Below, piece by piece: positions 17,338 through 25,317 of a stretch of 64,000 nucleotides of DNA (positions are counted from its first letter, which is position 1; each line of letters begins with the position of its first letter). The position numbers were made by a program, and so were the translations under genes. Source of the DNA: Erythrobacter sp. KY5 (GTDB lineage: Bacteria; Pseudomonadota; Alphaproteobacteria; Sphingomonadales; Sphingomonadaceae); assembly GCF_003264115.1 (NCBI RefSeq), contig NZ_CP021912.1:2835001-2899000 (forward strand), read 5' to 3'. A model generated the notes under the pieces. That model saw only the letters and a program-made list of their open reading frames with translations. It made no database searches and was not told the DNA's origin.

Positions 17338-18431
17338 CTGACAGTGTGATGCTCAGACGCGCGCTGGGCGGTCCGATCCATCGCCGCGATCATCGCAAGG
17401 CCGATGGGCGAATGCTGCACCTCTATGGTCGCGCGCCGCATACGCTGCCGATCCTCTCCGAGAGTGACGATGACATCGCGCAGGGCGGCGAACTCAGATA
17501 CCACCCCTTGAGGCAGGAGTGGAACGTCTACGCCGCGCATCGCCAGAACCGCACTTTCAAACCCTCCGCCGCCGAAGATCCGCTTGCCCCCACCCTTCCC
17601 GGCGGCGCGGAGACGGAGATACCGTTCGAGAACTTCGAATGCGCGGTGTTCGATAACAAGTTTGCCGCGTTCCATCCCAGCGCATCCGATGCAGCCGATC
17701 TCGGCGGGATCGAGACCGAACCTGCGGTGGGAGCGTGCGACGTGGTCGTGTATGCACCCAATGCGACGGGCAGCCTGCACACGATCGGCTCCGACCGGCG
17801 ACAGGTGCTCATCGGCGCATTGATCGACCGCTATGAAACGCACTTCGCCAATGGTTGTCAGTACGTGCTTCCATTCGAGAACCGAGGCGACGAGGTGGGC
17901 GTCACGCTCCACCATCCGCACGGGCAGATCTACGGCTTCAACCGCGTGCCCGAGGTGCAGGCCCGCGCAGTCGACGCCTTTGCGAATGGCTTTGACCTTG
18001 CTGCCGAAATCGCAGCGGCGATGCCCGATTACGGGCTAGGCGCTGAGGGCGGGATGGCGGCGTTCGTCCCGCGCTTCGCTCGCTTTCCTTACGAAACCTG
18101 GATCGCCCCGGTGCAGCGCCGGGCAGGTCCATGGGATTGTACGGACGAAGAGCTTGAAGCACTTGCCTTCTGGCTTGGCGAGATGACGCGGCGGTATGAC
18201 GCTCTGTTCGAGGGGCCTGCGGCGACCATGATGGCTTTCCACGCCTCGCCCAATCCGGATGCGGTCGGCGACGCATCGCGCTATCACTTTAGCGTCCAGT
18301 TCTACCCCCTGCTGCGCGCGCCGGGACGGGTGAAGTACCTTGCATCGGTCGAACAGCATACGGGAACCTTTACGGTCGATGTCATGCCCGAAAGCGCAGC
18401 AAAAGCGCTGCGTGAGCACGCCGCGCCATGA
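17334..18431 (+). CDS. galT: Galactose-1-phosphate uridylyltransferase
   Basis: A 365-residue Leloir enzyme that swaps galactose-1-phosphate with UDP-glucose. The catalytic HPH triad is in TLHHPHGQIYGF, and ENRGDEVGV precedes it; RQEWNVYAAHRQNR and AFHASPNP...YHFSVQFYP are further GalT blocks. The length is normal. It overlaps glpD by four bases at its start and galK by four at its end, so translation of the three is coupled. Confidence 0.95.
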   Translation: MTDSVMLRRALGGPIHRRDHRKADGRMLHLYGRAPHTLPILSESDDDIAQGGELRYHPLRQEWNVYAAHRQNRTFKPSAAEDPLAPTLPGGAETEIPFENFECAVFDNKFAAFHPSASDAADLGGIETEPAVGACDVVVYAPNATGSLHTIGSDRRQVLIGALIDRYETHFANGCQYVLPFENRGDEVGVTLHHPHGQIYGFNRVPEVQARAVDAFANGFDLAAEIAAAMPDYGLGAEGGMAAFVPRFARFPYETWIAPVQRRAGPWDCTDEELEALAFWLGEMTRRYDALFEGPAATMMAFHASPNPDAVGDASRYHFSVQFYPLLRAPGRVKYLASVEQHTGTFTVDVMPESAAKALREHAAP

Positions 18432-19471
18432 GCAAGGCTTTCACCGCAAGGGCGCCCGGCCGCGTCAATCTGATTGGCGAGCACACCGATTACAATGGCG
18501 GGTGGGTGCTTCCCGCTGCGCTGTCGGTCGGGATCGAGGTCAGCCTGACCCCGCGTGCAGACAGCGCCGTCACGGTCAGCTCGCTCAACTACGCCGCGCC
18601 CGCGATGCGCGAATTGACTGAGGATGCTGTAGGCGACTGGTCCGACCCCTGCGTCGGAGCCATATGCGAGGCGAATTCGCTTGGGCTGCTGGAAGGCGGC
18701 GCATCGCTTGATGTGTCATCGACCATTCCCGAAGGCTCGGGTCTTTCTTCCAGTGCCGCGTTGATTGTCGCAATTCTCAAAGCCGCGCGACAAGCCGCCG
18801 GCAGCGACCTGAGCGATGTCGATCTCGCCATCGCGGCTCGCCGGGTCGAGAATGAGTATATGGGCGTGCCATGCGGGATCATGGACCAGATGGCGGTTGC
18901 CCTTGCCTCACCCGGAAGTGCGATGGCGCTGGATACCAAATCGCTCGATTGGGAAATCCTGCCCCTTCCGGCGGGCCACGAAATGGTGGTCGTGCATTCG
19001 GGTCTTACCCGCAAGCTCACCGAAGGACGCTATGGCGAGCGCAAGGCCGAGTGCGACGCGGCCAAGCGGCATTTCGGGACCGAGGATCTGTGCCTGCTCG
19101 ACCCCGGCGAGATCGAAGCCGCCGGTCTCGACGACGTGCCGAAACGCCGCGCTCTTCATTGCGCGACGGAGCACCAGCGTACTCTCGCCGCTGCAAAGGC
19201 ACTTCGCGATGGAGACGTTGCAGCACTTGGGCGATTGATGAACGAAAGCCACGCCTCAATGCGCGATCTGTTCGAGATGTCGCTGCCCGAGATCGACGAT
19301 CTTGTTGCGACGAGCGTGGGCCTTGGAGCGCTTGGCGCGCGCTTGACCGGTGGCGGGTTTGGCGGGTGCATTGTCGCCTGTGTCCCGGCGAACGAGCGCG
19401 GCGTGTGGCTCGCTGAACTGCTCAAACGCCATCCCCAAGCCCGGTTTATCGATGCCGCGCGCCCGTCCTAG
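18428..19471 (+). CDS. galK: Galactokinase
   Basis: A 347-residue GHMP kinase that phosphorylates galactose. The galactokinase signature GRVNLIGEHTDYNGGWVLPA is near the N-terminus; the ATP loop IPEGSGLSSSAAL is near residue 105; the third GHMP motif is RLTGGGFGGCIVA near 315. It closes the alpha-galactosidase-glpD-galT-galK operon. No galE or galM is present in the window. Confidence 0.96.
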   Translation: MSKAFTARAPGRVNLIGEHTDYNGGWVLPAALSVGIEVSLTPRADSAVTVSSLNYAAPAMRELTEDAVGDWSDPCVGAICEANSLGLLEGGASLDVSSTIPEGSGLSSSAALIVAILKAARQAAGSDLSDVDLAIAARRVENEYMGVPCGIMDQMAVALASPGSAMALDTKSLDWEILPLPAGHEMVVVHSGLTRKLTEGRYGERKAECDAAKRHFGTEDLCLLDPGEIEAAGLDDVPKRRALHCATEHQRTLAAAKALRDGDVAALGRLMNESHASMRDLFEMSLPEIDDLVATSVGLGALGARLTGGGFGGCIVACVPANERGVWLAELLKRHPQARFIDAARPS

Positions 19472-19477
19472 GAAAGT

Positions 19478-19511
19478 CCCGGCCTAAAAGAAGCCGGGCC
19501 TAAAAGAAGCC
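19478..19511. terminator. Hairpin and 15-bp direct repeat between convergent galK and M50 genes
   Basis: CCCGGC at 19478-19483 pairs with GCCGGG at 19493-19498 over a 9-base A-rich loop. The sequence GGCCTAAAAGAAGCC occurs twice, at 19481-19495 and 19497-19511; the second copy overlaps the last codons of the M50 gene. The hairpin may end transcription in either direction between these convergent genes; T-tracts are poor. Confidence 0.5.
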
Positions 19512-20216
19512 AGGATTGTACCCGAATAGGCCGAAAAGAAACACGAAGGCTGCATCGACCAGCGGCAGGATCGTGACCTCAAGCCAGCCTGTTCCGAAGA
19601 TCCAGCTGTATGCGATCACACCCACGATCAGCAGCACGCCAACATTTTGCAATCGCGCCCAATGGCGTCGAAGCCGGTCCGGCAGCAGACCTCCGACGAT
19701 ATGCGATCCGTCGAAAGGCGGAATCGGCAAAAGGTTGAAAAGGCCGAGGAACAGGTTGATCAGAACGAAGTAAAGCAGCGCGGTTTCCACCGTCAGCGTC
19801 TCGCCAACGGCATCGGCGACAAAGACCAGTCCACCCGGCCCCTCGACCAGACCGACGCCCTGCCCGAAGCTTGCAAGCAGGAAGGCGCTGAGCGTTGCCA
19901 GCACGAAGTTGATGCCCGGCCCTGCGGCGGCAACCGCCATCATGCCAAATCTGGGATTGTCGAGCCGCCGCTGATTGACCGGGACAGGCTTCGCCCAGCC
20001 GAACGGAGGACCGCCAAGCAACAGCAGTCCTGCGGGGACAAGAAGCGTCCCGATCGGGTCGACATGCTTGATAGGATTAAGGGTCAGGCGCCCGCGCTCG
20101 CTCGCGGTCGGATCGCCTAGCGCCTTGGCAGCGTAGCCGTGCGCGACCTCGTGGAAGACAATCGCCACGACGATGCAGGGCACGACCATCGCGGCGAAAA
20201 TGAGACTGTCATACAT
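19500..20216 (-). CDS. M50 family membrane metalloprotease (site-2 protease like)
   Basis: A 238-residue protein with about six membrane segments. The zinc motif HEVAH sits in the first segment (about residue 22) and the second conserved motif LNLLPIPPFDGSHI, with the third ligand Asp, lies near 165. The compact form without PDZ or CBS domains matches the short YwhC/Rip-like group of site-2 proteases, which cut substrates inside the membrane. Natural substrates cannot be predicted. It faces galK and lies just beyond tdk on the same strand (33-base gap). Confidence 0.88.
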   Translation of the reverse strand: MYDSLIFAAMVVPCIVVAIVFHEVAHGYAAKALGDPTASERGRLTLNPIKHVDPIGTLLVPAGLLLLGGPPFGWAKPVPVNQRRLDNPRFGMMAVAAAGPGINFVLATLSAFLLASFGQGVGLVEGPGGLVFVADAVGETLTVETALLYFVLINLFLGLFNLLPIPPFDGSHIVGGLLPDRLRRHWARLQNVGVLLIVGVIAYSWIFGTGWLEVTILPLVDAAFVFLFGLFGYNPGFF

Positions 20217-20249
20217 GACAAGGGATATGGGGTGGGCGCTACGCCTTGG

Positions 20250-20843
20250 CTAGCCTTCGCCCACGATCCCGGTCTTGAGCGCCTTGCTGAAATGTTTGCG
20301 GCAAAGCGCGACATAGCGGTCATTCCCGCCGATCTCGGTCTGCGCGCCTTCGCTTACAGGAGTGCCGTCTTCCATCACGCGCAGGTTCATGCTCGCCTTG
20401 CGCCCGCAATGGCACACGGCTTTCAGCTCAACCAGCGCGTCGGCAATGCCCAGCAGCGCCGCCGAGCCGGGAAACAGTTTGCCGAGAAAATCGGTGCGGA
20501 TGCCGTAGCACAGCACCGGTATGCCCGTTTCATCGGCCAGCGCGGCAAGTTGCCAGACCTGTTCCTCGGTAAGGAACTGCGCCTCGTCCAGCAGCACGCA
20601 ATCGAGCGGTGTGTCCTTGTGCGCCTCGCTCACCGCAGCGAACAGGTCCGTATCGGGCCGATAAAGATGTGCACCCGCCTCAAGTCCGATCCGGCTGCGC
20701 ACCATCCCTTCGCTGCGCGTGTCGAGCTCGGCAGTCCACAACATCGTTTTCATCCCGCGCTCGCGATAGTTGAAGTCGGCCTGCAAGAGCGTGGTCGATT
20801 TTCCCGCATTCATGCTGGAATAGTAGAAATAGAGCTTTGCCAT
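20250..20843 (-). CDS. tdk: Thymidine kinase
   Basis: A 197-residue type II thymidine kinase that makes dTMP from salvaged thymidine. The P-loop is in YYSSMNAGKSTTLLQ, the Walker B region is DCVLLDEAQFL, and the lid/zinc region has CHCGRKASMNLRV followed by a later Cys in YVALCRKHF. The substrate loop GGNDRYVALC is present. The family usually has about 190 residues, so it is full length. It may share a transcript with the M50 gene. Confidence 0.96.
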   Translation of the reverse strand: MAKLYFYYSSMNAGKSTTLLQADFNYRERGMKTMLWTAELDTRSEGMVRSRIGLEAGAHLYRPDTDLFAAVSEAHKDTPLDCVLLDEAQFLTEEQVWQLAALADETGIPVLCYGIRTDFLGKLFPGSAALLGIADALVELKAVCHCGRKASMNLRVMEDGTPVSEGAQTEIGGNDRYVALCRKHFSKALKTGIVGEG

Positions 20844-20984
20844 CGCTCGTCAGCTTTAACGAGCGCGCTGCCCGCACACCAGAATCTGCCGGGGTCAAGC
20901 CTGTTGATTAATCCCTGTGACAGCTAGCCTGCGCGATGCTAGCCCTTACGCGCATTACTGCACTTTCTTACGGGGATCACACTT

Positions 20985-22649
20985 ATGGCATCGGCCGCAG
21001 ACGCGACCAAGGGGACTGACAACGCGCCCGGAAACGAACAGCGCATGACCGGCTTTCTGGGCTGGATCGAGCGCAACGGAAACAAGCTGCCAGACCCGGT
21101 ATTCCTGTTCTTCTACCTAATCATTGCGCTGGTCGCGATTTCGGTCCTGACTTCGGTTCTCGGCGTGTCGGCGGTCCATCCGACAAAGGTCGACGAAAGC
21201 ACCGGTTCGCTGGAGATCATTCAGGCGGTGAGCCTGCTTTCAGCGGACAACCTGCAAAAGCTCTGGGTCGAAATGCCCAAGACTTTCACTCACTTTCACC
21301 CTCTGGGATATGTGCTGGTCGTGATGCTGGGAGCTGGCGTTGCCGAGCGGTCGGGCTTCTTTGCTGCCGGGATGGCGAAAGCGGTGAAGAGCGCTCCCAA
21401 GGCGCTGCTCACTCCGGTGGTCGCGCTGGTCGCGATGATCGGCAACCATGCAGCCGATGCGGGCTATGTCGTGCTGATCCCGCTCGCCGGCATTCTGTTT
21501 GCCGCTGCCGGACGTCACCCGATGGCGGGTATCGCCGCGGCCTTCGCAGGCGTTTCGGGCGGGTTCTCCGCAAACATTTCGCCGGGCCAGCTCGACGCGC
21601 TGCTGTTCGGGATTACCGAAGAAGCCGTGGGCGCAAGCGCGCTCGACCCAAGCTGGACGGCCAATATCGCGGGCAACTGGTACTTCATAAGCGCGATGAC
21701 CGTGCTGTACCTGCCGATCATCTGGTACGTTACCGACAAGGTGATCGAACCCAAGCTTGGTCTATGGAAAGGCGGCGCGACCGCTGGTGCAGCCGATCAG
21801 GACGATCTCAGCCCCGACCCGGCGCAGCACGATGACCAGCGCGCGTCGAAGGGCCTGCGCCGGGCCGGTCTTGCCGCGCTGGGCGTGATCGCGCTTTGGG
21901 TGGTGATGGTCTTTGCCCCCGGAACACCGCTCGTCAACGAGGCGGCGTGCCTCACCGAAACCGGCGCACCCATTCCCGATTGTTCGATCCACAGCGAGCT
22001 GCGCCCGCTATACCAGTCGCTCGTCGCGGCATTTTTCGTGCTCTTCCTGGCGACCGGCTGGGCCTATGGCAGCGCGACGGGGACGATCAACAACCACCGC
22101 GACCTGGTCGGCATGATGTCGGAATCGATGAAGGACATGGGGTATTATCTCGTCCTCGCCTTCGCCGCCGCGCACTTTGTAGAAATGTTCAACTGGTCGA
22201 ACCTCGGCCTGATTTCCGCCGTCCACGGCGCCGATGCGATCCAGTCGACCGGTCTGCCGCTGCCGCTGGTTCTGGGCCTTATGGTGCTGTTTGCGGGGCT
22301 GCTTAACCTGTTCGTCGGGTCTGCAAGCGCCAAGTGGGCATTGCTTGCGCCGATCCTTGTGCCGATGCTCATGCTGCTCGGCATCAGCCCGGAAGGCGCA
22401 ACCGCAGCCTACCGCGTGGGCGACAGCGCGACCAACATCATCACGCCGCTGATGGTGTATTTCCCGCTGATCCTCGTATTCGCAAGGCGCTGGCAGCCAA
22501 GCTTCGGACTTGGCAGCCTGACCGCGATGATGATCCCTTATTCGATCTGGCTGCTGGTTTCGGGCACGCTGCTGATCGTGGTATGGTTCTATCTCGGCGT
22601 CCCTCTTGGGCCAGACGCACCGGTCGGTTACCTGCTGCCGACGCCCTGA
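20985..22649 (+). CDS. AbgT family transporter
   Basis: A 554-residue inner-membrane protein with about 12 membrane segments. LGWIERNGNKLPDPVFLFFY at the N-terminus, FTHFHPLGYVLVVMLGAGVA, and VGSASAKWALLAPILVPM near residue 445 are AbgT signatures. The E. coli member takes up p-aminobenzoyl-glutamate; other members export sulfonamides and their folate-precursor mimics. Which applies here cannot be told. It is divergent from tdk and has no coupled hydrolase gene. Confidence 0.92.
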   Translation: MASAADATKGTDNAPGNEQRMTGFLGWIERNGNKLPDPVFLFFYLIIALVAISVLTSVLGVSAVHPTKVDESTGSLEIIQAVSLLSADNLQKLWVEMPKTFTHFHPLGYVLVVMLGAGVAERSGFFAAGMAKAVKSAPKALLTPVVALVAMIGNHAADAGYVVLIPLAGILFAAAGRHPMAGIAAAFAGVSGGFSANISPGQLDALLFGITEEAVGASALDPSWTANIAGNWYFISAMTVLYLPIIWYVTDKVIEPKLGLWKGGATAGAADQDDLSPDPAQHDDQRASKGLRRAGLAALGVIALWVVMVFAPGTPLVNEAACLTETGAPIPDCSIHSELRPLYQSLVAAFFVLFLATGWAYGSATGTINNHRDLVGMMSESMKDMGYYLVLAFAAAHFVEMFNWSNLGLISAVHGADAIQSTGLPLPLVLGLMVLFAGLLNLFVGSASAKWALLAPILVPMLMLLGISPEGATAAYRVGDSATNIITPLMVYFPLILVFARRWQPSFGLGSLTAMMIPYSIWLLVSGTLLIVVWFYLGVPLGPDAPVGYLLPTP

Positions 22650-22751
22650 GCTACTGGCCAGACAGGCTCGGGCGCGGTGTGAAGGATAACGGGTGAAGGG
22701 TGAAACCTAACCCGGCCCTCGCGCGTAGTAAGGTGTAAGGAGAGCAATGCC

Positions 22752-23357
22752 ATGACCATCCTACGCCTGATCCTCGCCAGCGCTCTGGCTGTGGGCGTGC
22801 CCACGGCAATCGTTGCACAGTCCGGCACGGCGGCCGCGTCGCAGGCGACGCTCAACTACCGCCTCGATGCAACGGCAAGCCGGGTATCAGCGCGCGTCCC
22901 CTTCTTCGGTATTTCGAGCAAGACCGCCCGCTTCCCGCAAATGTCCGGCGATGTTCGCATCGTTCCCGGAGCGCCCGAACGCGCTGTCATCGACGTGACG
23001 TTCGACGCGCGGGCGCTCGAAGCGCCGGACGAGACGACTTTGCGGCGGCTGCGCGGTGAAAAGTTCTTCTGGGTCGAACGCTACCCGACCATCCGTTTCG
23101 TAGGAACGTCCATCAATCTTTCCTCACCGACGAAGGGCAAGGTCACAGGGAAGCTCACCGCTCGCGGCGTCACCAACACCGAGACGCTCGAAGTGACCTT
23201 TGCCAGCGACCCGACTGTTGAAAGCCGTCAGGCGGTGCGCTTCACCGGTGAGATGGAGATTGACCGGCGCGAATACGGTATGCGCAGTTACCAGCTGATC
23301 GTTGGCAACAATGTCGATATCAAGCTTGACGCGCGCATGGTCCCGCGCGGCATGTAA
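22752..23357 (+). CDS. YceI family periplasmic protein
   Basis: A 201-residue exported protein. Residues 1-23 form a signal peptide (LASALAVGVPTAIVAQ). The rest is a YceI lipocalin-like barrel, with LNYRLDATASRVSARVPFFG at the start, ERYPTIRFVGTSI in the middle and TGEMEIDRREYGM near the end. Relatives bind isoprenoids such as polyprenyl chains; the role is unknown here. AAGGAG precedes the ATG. It converges on rbfA with only four bases between stops. Confidence 0.92.
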   Translation: MTILRLILASALAVGVPTAIVAQSGTAAASQATLNYRLDATASRVSARVPFFGISSKTARFPQMSGDVRIVPGAPERAVIDVTFDARALEAPDETTLRRLRGEKFFWVERYPTIRFVGTSINLSSPTKGKVTGKLTARGVTNTETLEVTFASDPTVESRQAVRFTGEMEIDRREYGMRSYQLIVGNNVDIKLDARMVPRGM

Positions 23358-23361
23358 GGGC

Positions 23362-23805
23362 CTATTCGGCCGCGCCCTCACCATTCTCGTTATCGCCTGC
23401 TTCATCGAGATCGCGCGCAACCTTGGGATCGCGCAACAGCGTTTCGATCCGGTCTGCTTCGGCAAAGCTTTCATCGCTGCGAAACTTGAGCTTCGGCGCG
23501 AATTTGAGGCCTAGCCGCTTCGCGACCTCTCGCTGAAGGAATGCGGTGTTCTGGCGCAGAGCATGGACGACGTCGGCATCGGTGATCCTGGGCCCTGACC
23601 CGAGCAACGGTTTCACATAAGCGGTCGCGTGGCGAAGGTCCGGCGTCATGCGCACTTCGGTCACCGCGATGTTCGAGGCGCTCACCACCTCGTCATGCAC
23701 TTCCTGGCGTGCGAGCAATTCGGACAGGATATGTCGCACCCGCTCGCCCACTTTGAGGACGCGGACCGATTGCTGTTCGGCTGTGAATTCTTGTCGCTTG
23801 GCCAT
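23362..23805 (-). CDS. rbfA: 30S ribosome-binding factor RbfA
   Basis: A 147-residue small-subunit maturation factor. SVRVLKVGERVRHILSELLA opens the KH-like fold, SNIAVTEVRMTPDLRHATAY is the central block, and KRLGLKFAPKLKFRSDESF holds the usual C-terminal motif. ATG at 23805 (MAKRQEF) is preferred over one at 23820. In most proteobacteria rbfA follows infB directly; here three other genes, one on the opposite strand, lie between them, so rbfA needs its own promoter. Confidence 0.95.
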   Translation of the reverse strand: MAKRQEFTAEQQSVRVLKVGERVRHILSELLARQEVHDEVVSASNIAVTEVRMTPDLRHATAYVKPLLGSGPRITDADVVHALRQNTAFLQREVAKRLGLKFAPKLKFRSDESFAEADRIETLLRDPKVARDLDEAGDNENGEGAAE

Positions 23806-23960
23806 GCCTGTAACCTTCATCTGCGCGTCCCCGTACCCTCTCGCGCCCGGTTTGCCAATTCATCAGCGCAACAGCACTCCGGCTTTACTTGACATTAAGT
23901 CGCAATTGCATAGATACAAAAGCCCCTAGTTACCAATGAAACCAGATGAGGATGCCCCCC

Positions 23961-24215
23961 GTGAAAAAGCTGACTTCGATACTCGTAGCCGCTGCTCTCG
24001 TCGCCCCCACGATGGCTTCAGCGCAGCGCATCGCCACCCCCGGCACTTTTGAGCGTCACGAACAGAACCTCAAGAAGGTTGACGACAAGCGCGCCGAAGG
24101 TCGCATGACCGAACGCCGCGCCGACAACGATCGCAATGCGAACGAAAGCCGTGTTCCCGCCGCCAAGGCAGGCAAGGTCAACACCGCTGCCGCTTCGGCA
24201 GGTTCGCCGAACTAG
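23961..24215 (+). CDS. Small exported protein of unknown function
   Basis: About 84 residues. A Lys-Lys start, a hydrophobic core (LTSILVAAALVAPTMASA) and Ala-x-Ala before QRIATPG mark a signal peptide. The mature part, near 60 residues, is highly charged (KKVDDKRAEGRMTERRADN) and Ala-rich at the end, with no Cys. I do not recognise it. The GTG at 23961 has GAGGA at a good distance; ATG at 23946 is the alternative. It lies alone on the plus strand inside the split translation-factor series and is followed by a hairpin terminator. Confidence 0.7.
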   Translation: MKKLTSILVAAALVAPTMASAQRIATPGTFERHEQNLKKVDDKRAEGRMTERRADNDRNANESRVPAAKAGKVNTAAASAGSPN

Positions 24216-24241
24216 GAATTAACGCTTGAACGGGCGTTTCG

Positions 24242-24273
24242 CAGGCGGGTGATGGGATGCCATCATCCGCCTG
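24242..24273 (+). terminator. Hairpin terminator after the small exported protein
   Basis: CAGGCGGGTGATGG pairs with CCATCATCCGCCTG over a 4-base loop with a single G-T step, followed by TTCGTGTTTC. The stem is long and the tail moderately T-rich, so it should end the short plus-strand transcript. Confidence 0.75.
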
Positions 24274-24301
24274 TTCGTGTTTCTGGACGAGCCGCTTGCG
24301 C

Positions 24302-24859
24302 TCAACCCATCTTCGAGAGGATGTTCTTCAGCGAGTTCATGTTGCGCGCCGTGCCTTTGCACTTGAGACGCCGCTCAAGCACCTTGTTCGACAGATCCGA
24401 CACGCCGACCCCATAGACATAATCGAGGAAAAGCACCCGGTCGCCCAGCGCGAGACGCTCGCTCCCCTTACTGGCGTGTTCGGCAATCAGAGCGTCGACA
24501 GCGCTTTGTTCGGGCTGCTGACTGAGGAAAATCGAATGGACCATCTTGTCCGAACCATGTGCGGGACCTGTCCCGTGAAACGGGTTCTCCTCAATCGCCG
24601 AACGCACCTCGTCCCGTGTCCTGACCATGGCGCAGGATTTGAAGCCGAAGCTATCCTGAACAAGGCTTTCCAGCTGCACCTCAAGCATGGCCGGATCGCG
24701 ATCATCGGTGAGGATCACGTTGCCGCTGGCGGCGACGGTCGCGACATTCTTCAAACCGGCGCTCTCCAGCACCGCTTTCAGATCAGCCATCTTGATGCGG
24801 TTGCCGCCGATATTGATGCTTCCAAGAAGCGCCAGATAGCGCTGCCCGCTGCCGGCCAT
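24302..24859 (-). CDS. DUF1697 family protein
   Basis: A 185-residue protein of the DUF1697 family: YLALLGSINIGGNRIKMADL at the start, SAGLKNVATVAASGNVILTD, and the tail with VLFLDYVYGVGVSDLSNKVL and TARNMNSLKNIL. The usual opening 'LLRGINVGG' is here LLGSINIGG. Function is unknown for the family. The start shares bases with the thioesterase stop (ATGA at 24859), so it is the last gene of the rimP-nusA-ylxR-infB transcript. Confidence 0.88.
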   Translation of the reverse strand: MAGSGQRYLALLGSINIGGNRIKMADLKAVLESAGLKNVATVAASGNVILTDDRDPAMLEVQLESLVQDSFGFKSCAMVRTRDEVRSAIEENPFHGTGPAHGSDKMVHSIFLSQQPEQSAVDALIAEHASKGSERLALGDRVLFLDYVYGVGVSDLSNKVLERRLKCKGTARNMNSLKNILSKMG

Positions 24860-25299
24860 TACCCCATGCCCGTTTCGCCGGGTGAGGGGCGCGGCGTTGG
24901 GATCGCGGTTGAGGTGGAGCGGGCATAGAGGGTACCGTCCTCCGCCAGCAATTCGCCTTCGAGGAAGACCACGCGTCGCCCGGCCTTCACCACCCGGCCT
25001 TTGCCGATGATGGTTGCGCCGTCCGGGATCAGACGGATGAGGCTCATCGAAATGTCGAGATTGAGCGGCGCCATCTCGCCGCCGGTCGCGGCAACATAGG
25101 CATAGCCCATCACATCGTCGAGATAGCCCGCAACAAGACCGCCCTGAACGCCTCCGCGCCAGGTGGTCATCTCGCGTTTGACAGTGAAATGCATGGTCGC
25201 GGTCGCGGTCTCTTCGTCAAAGGAGACGAACCGCGAGCCGAGTAGGTTGGAGTGAGGGGACCCTTCGGCCCCCTCCTCGATCTGTTGTCGCCAGTCCAC
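24859..25299 (-). CDS. PaaI-type hotdog-fold thioesterase
   Basis: A 146-residue protein with the hotdog thioesterase pattern: MTTWRGGVQGGLVAGYLDDV carries the conserved Gly-Gly/Asp helix, followed by LNLDISMSLIRLIPDG and VVKAGRRVVFLEGELLAED. It likely hydrolyses an acyl-CoA or aryl-CoA; the substrate is unknown. It begins 18 bases after infB on the same strand and overlaps the DUF1697 gene. Confidence 0.88.
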   Translation of the reverse strand: MDWRQQIEEGAEGSPHSNLLGSRFVSFDEETATATMHFTVKREMTTWRGGVQGGLVAGYLDDVMGYAYVAATGGEMAPLNLDISMSLIRLIPDGATIIGKGRVVKAGRRVVFLEGELLAEDGTLYARSTSTAIPTPRPSPGETGMG

Positions 25300-25317
25300 G
25301 ACGCAGCCGGGCCGTTG

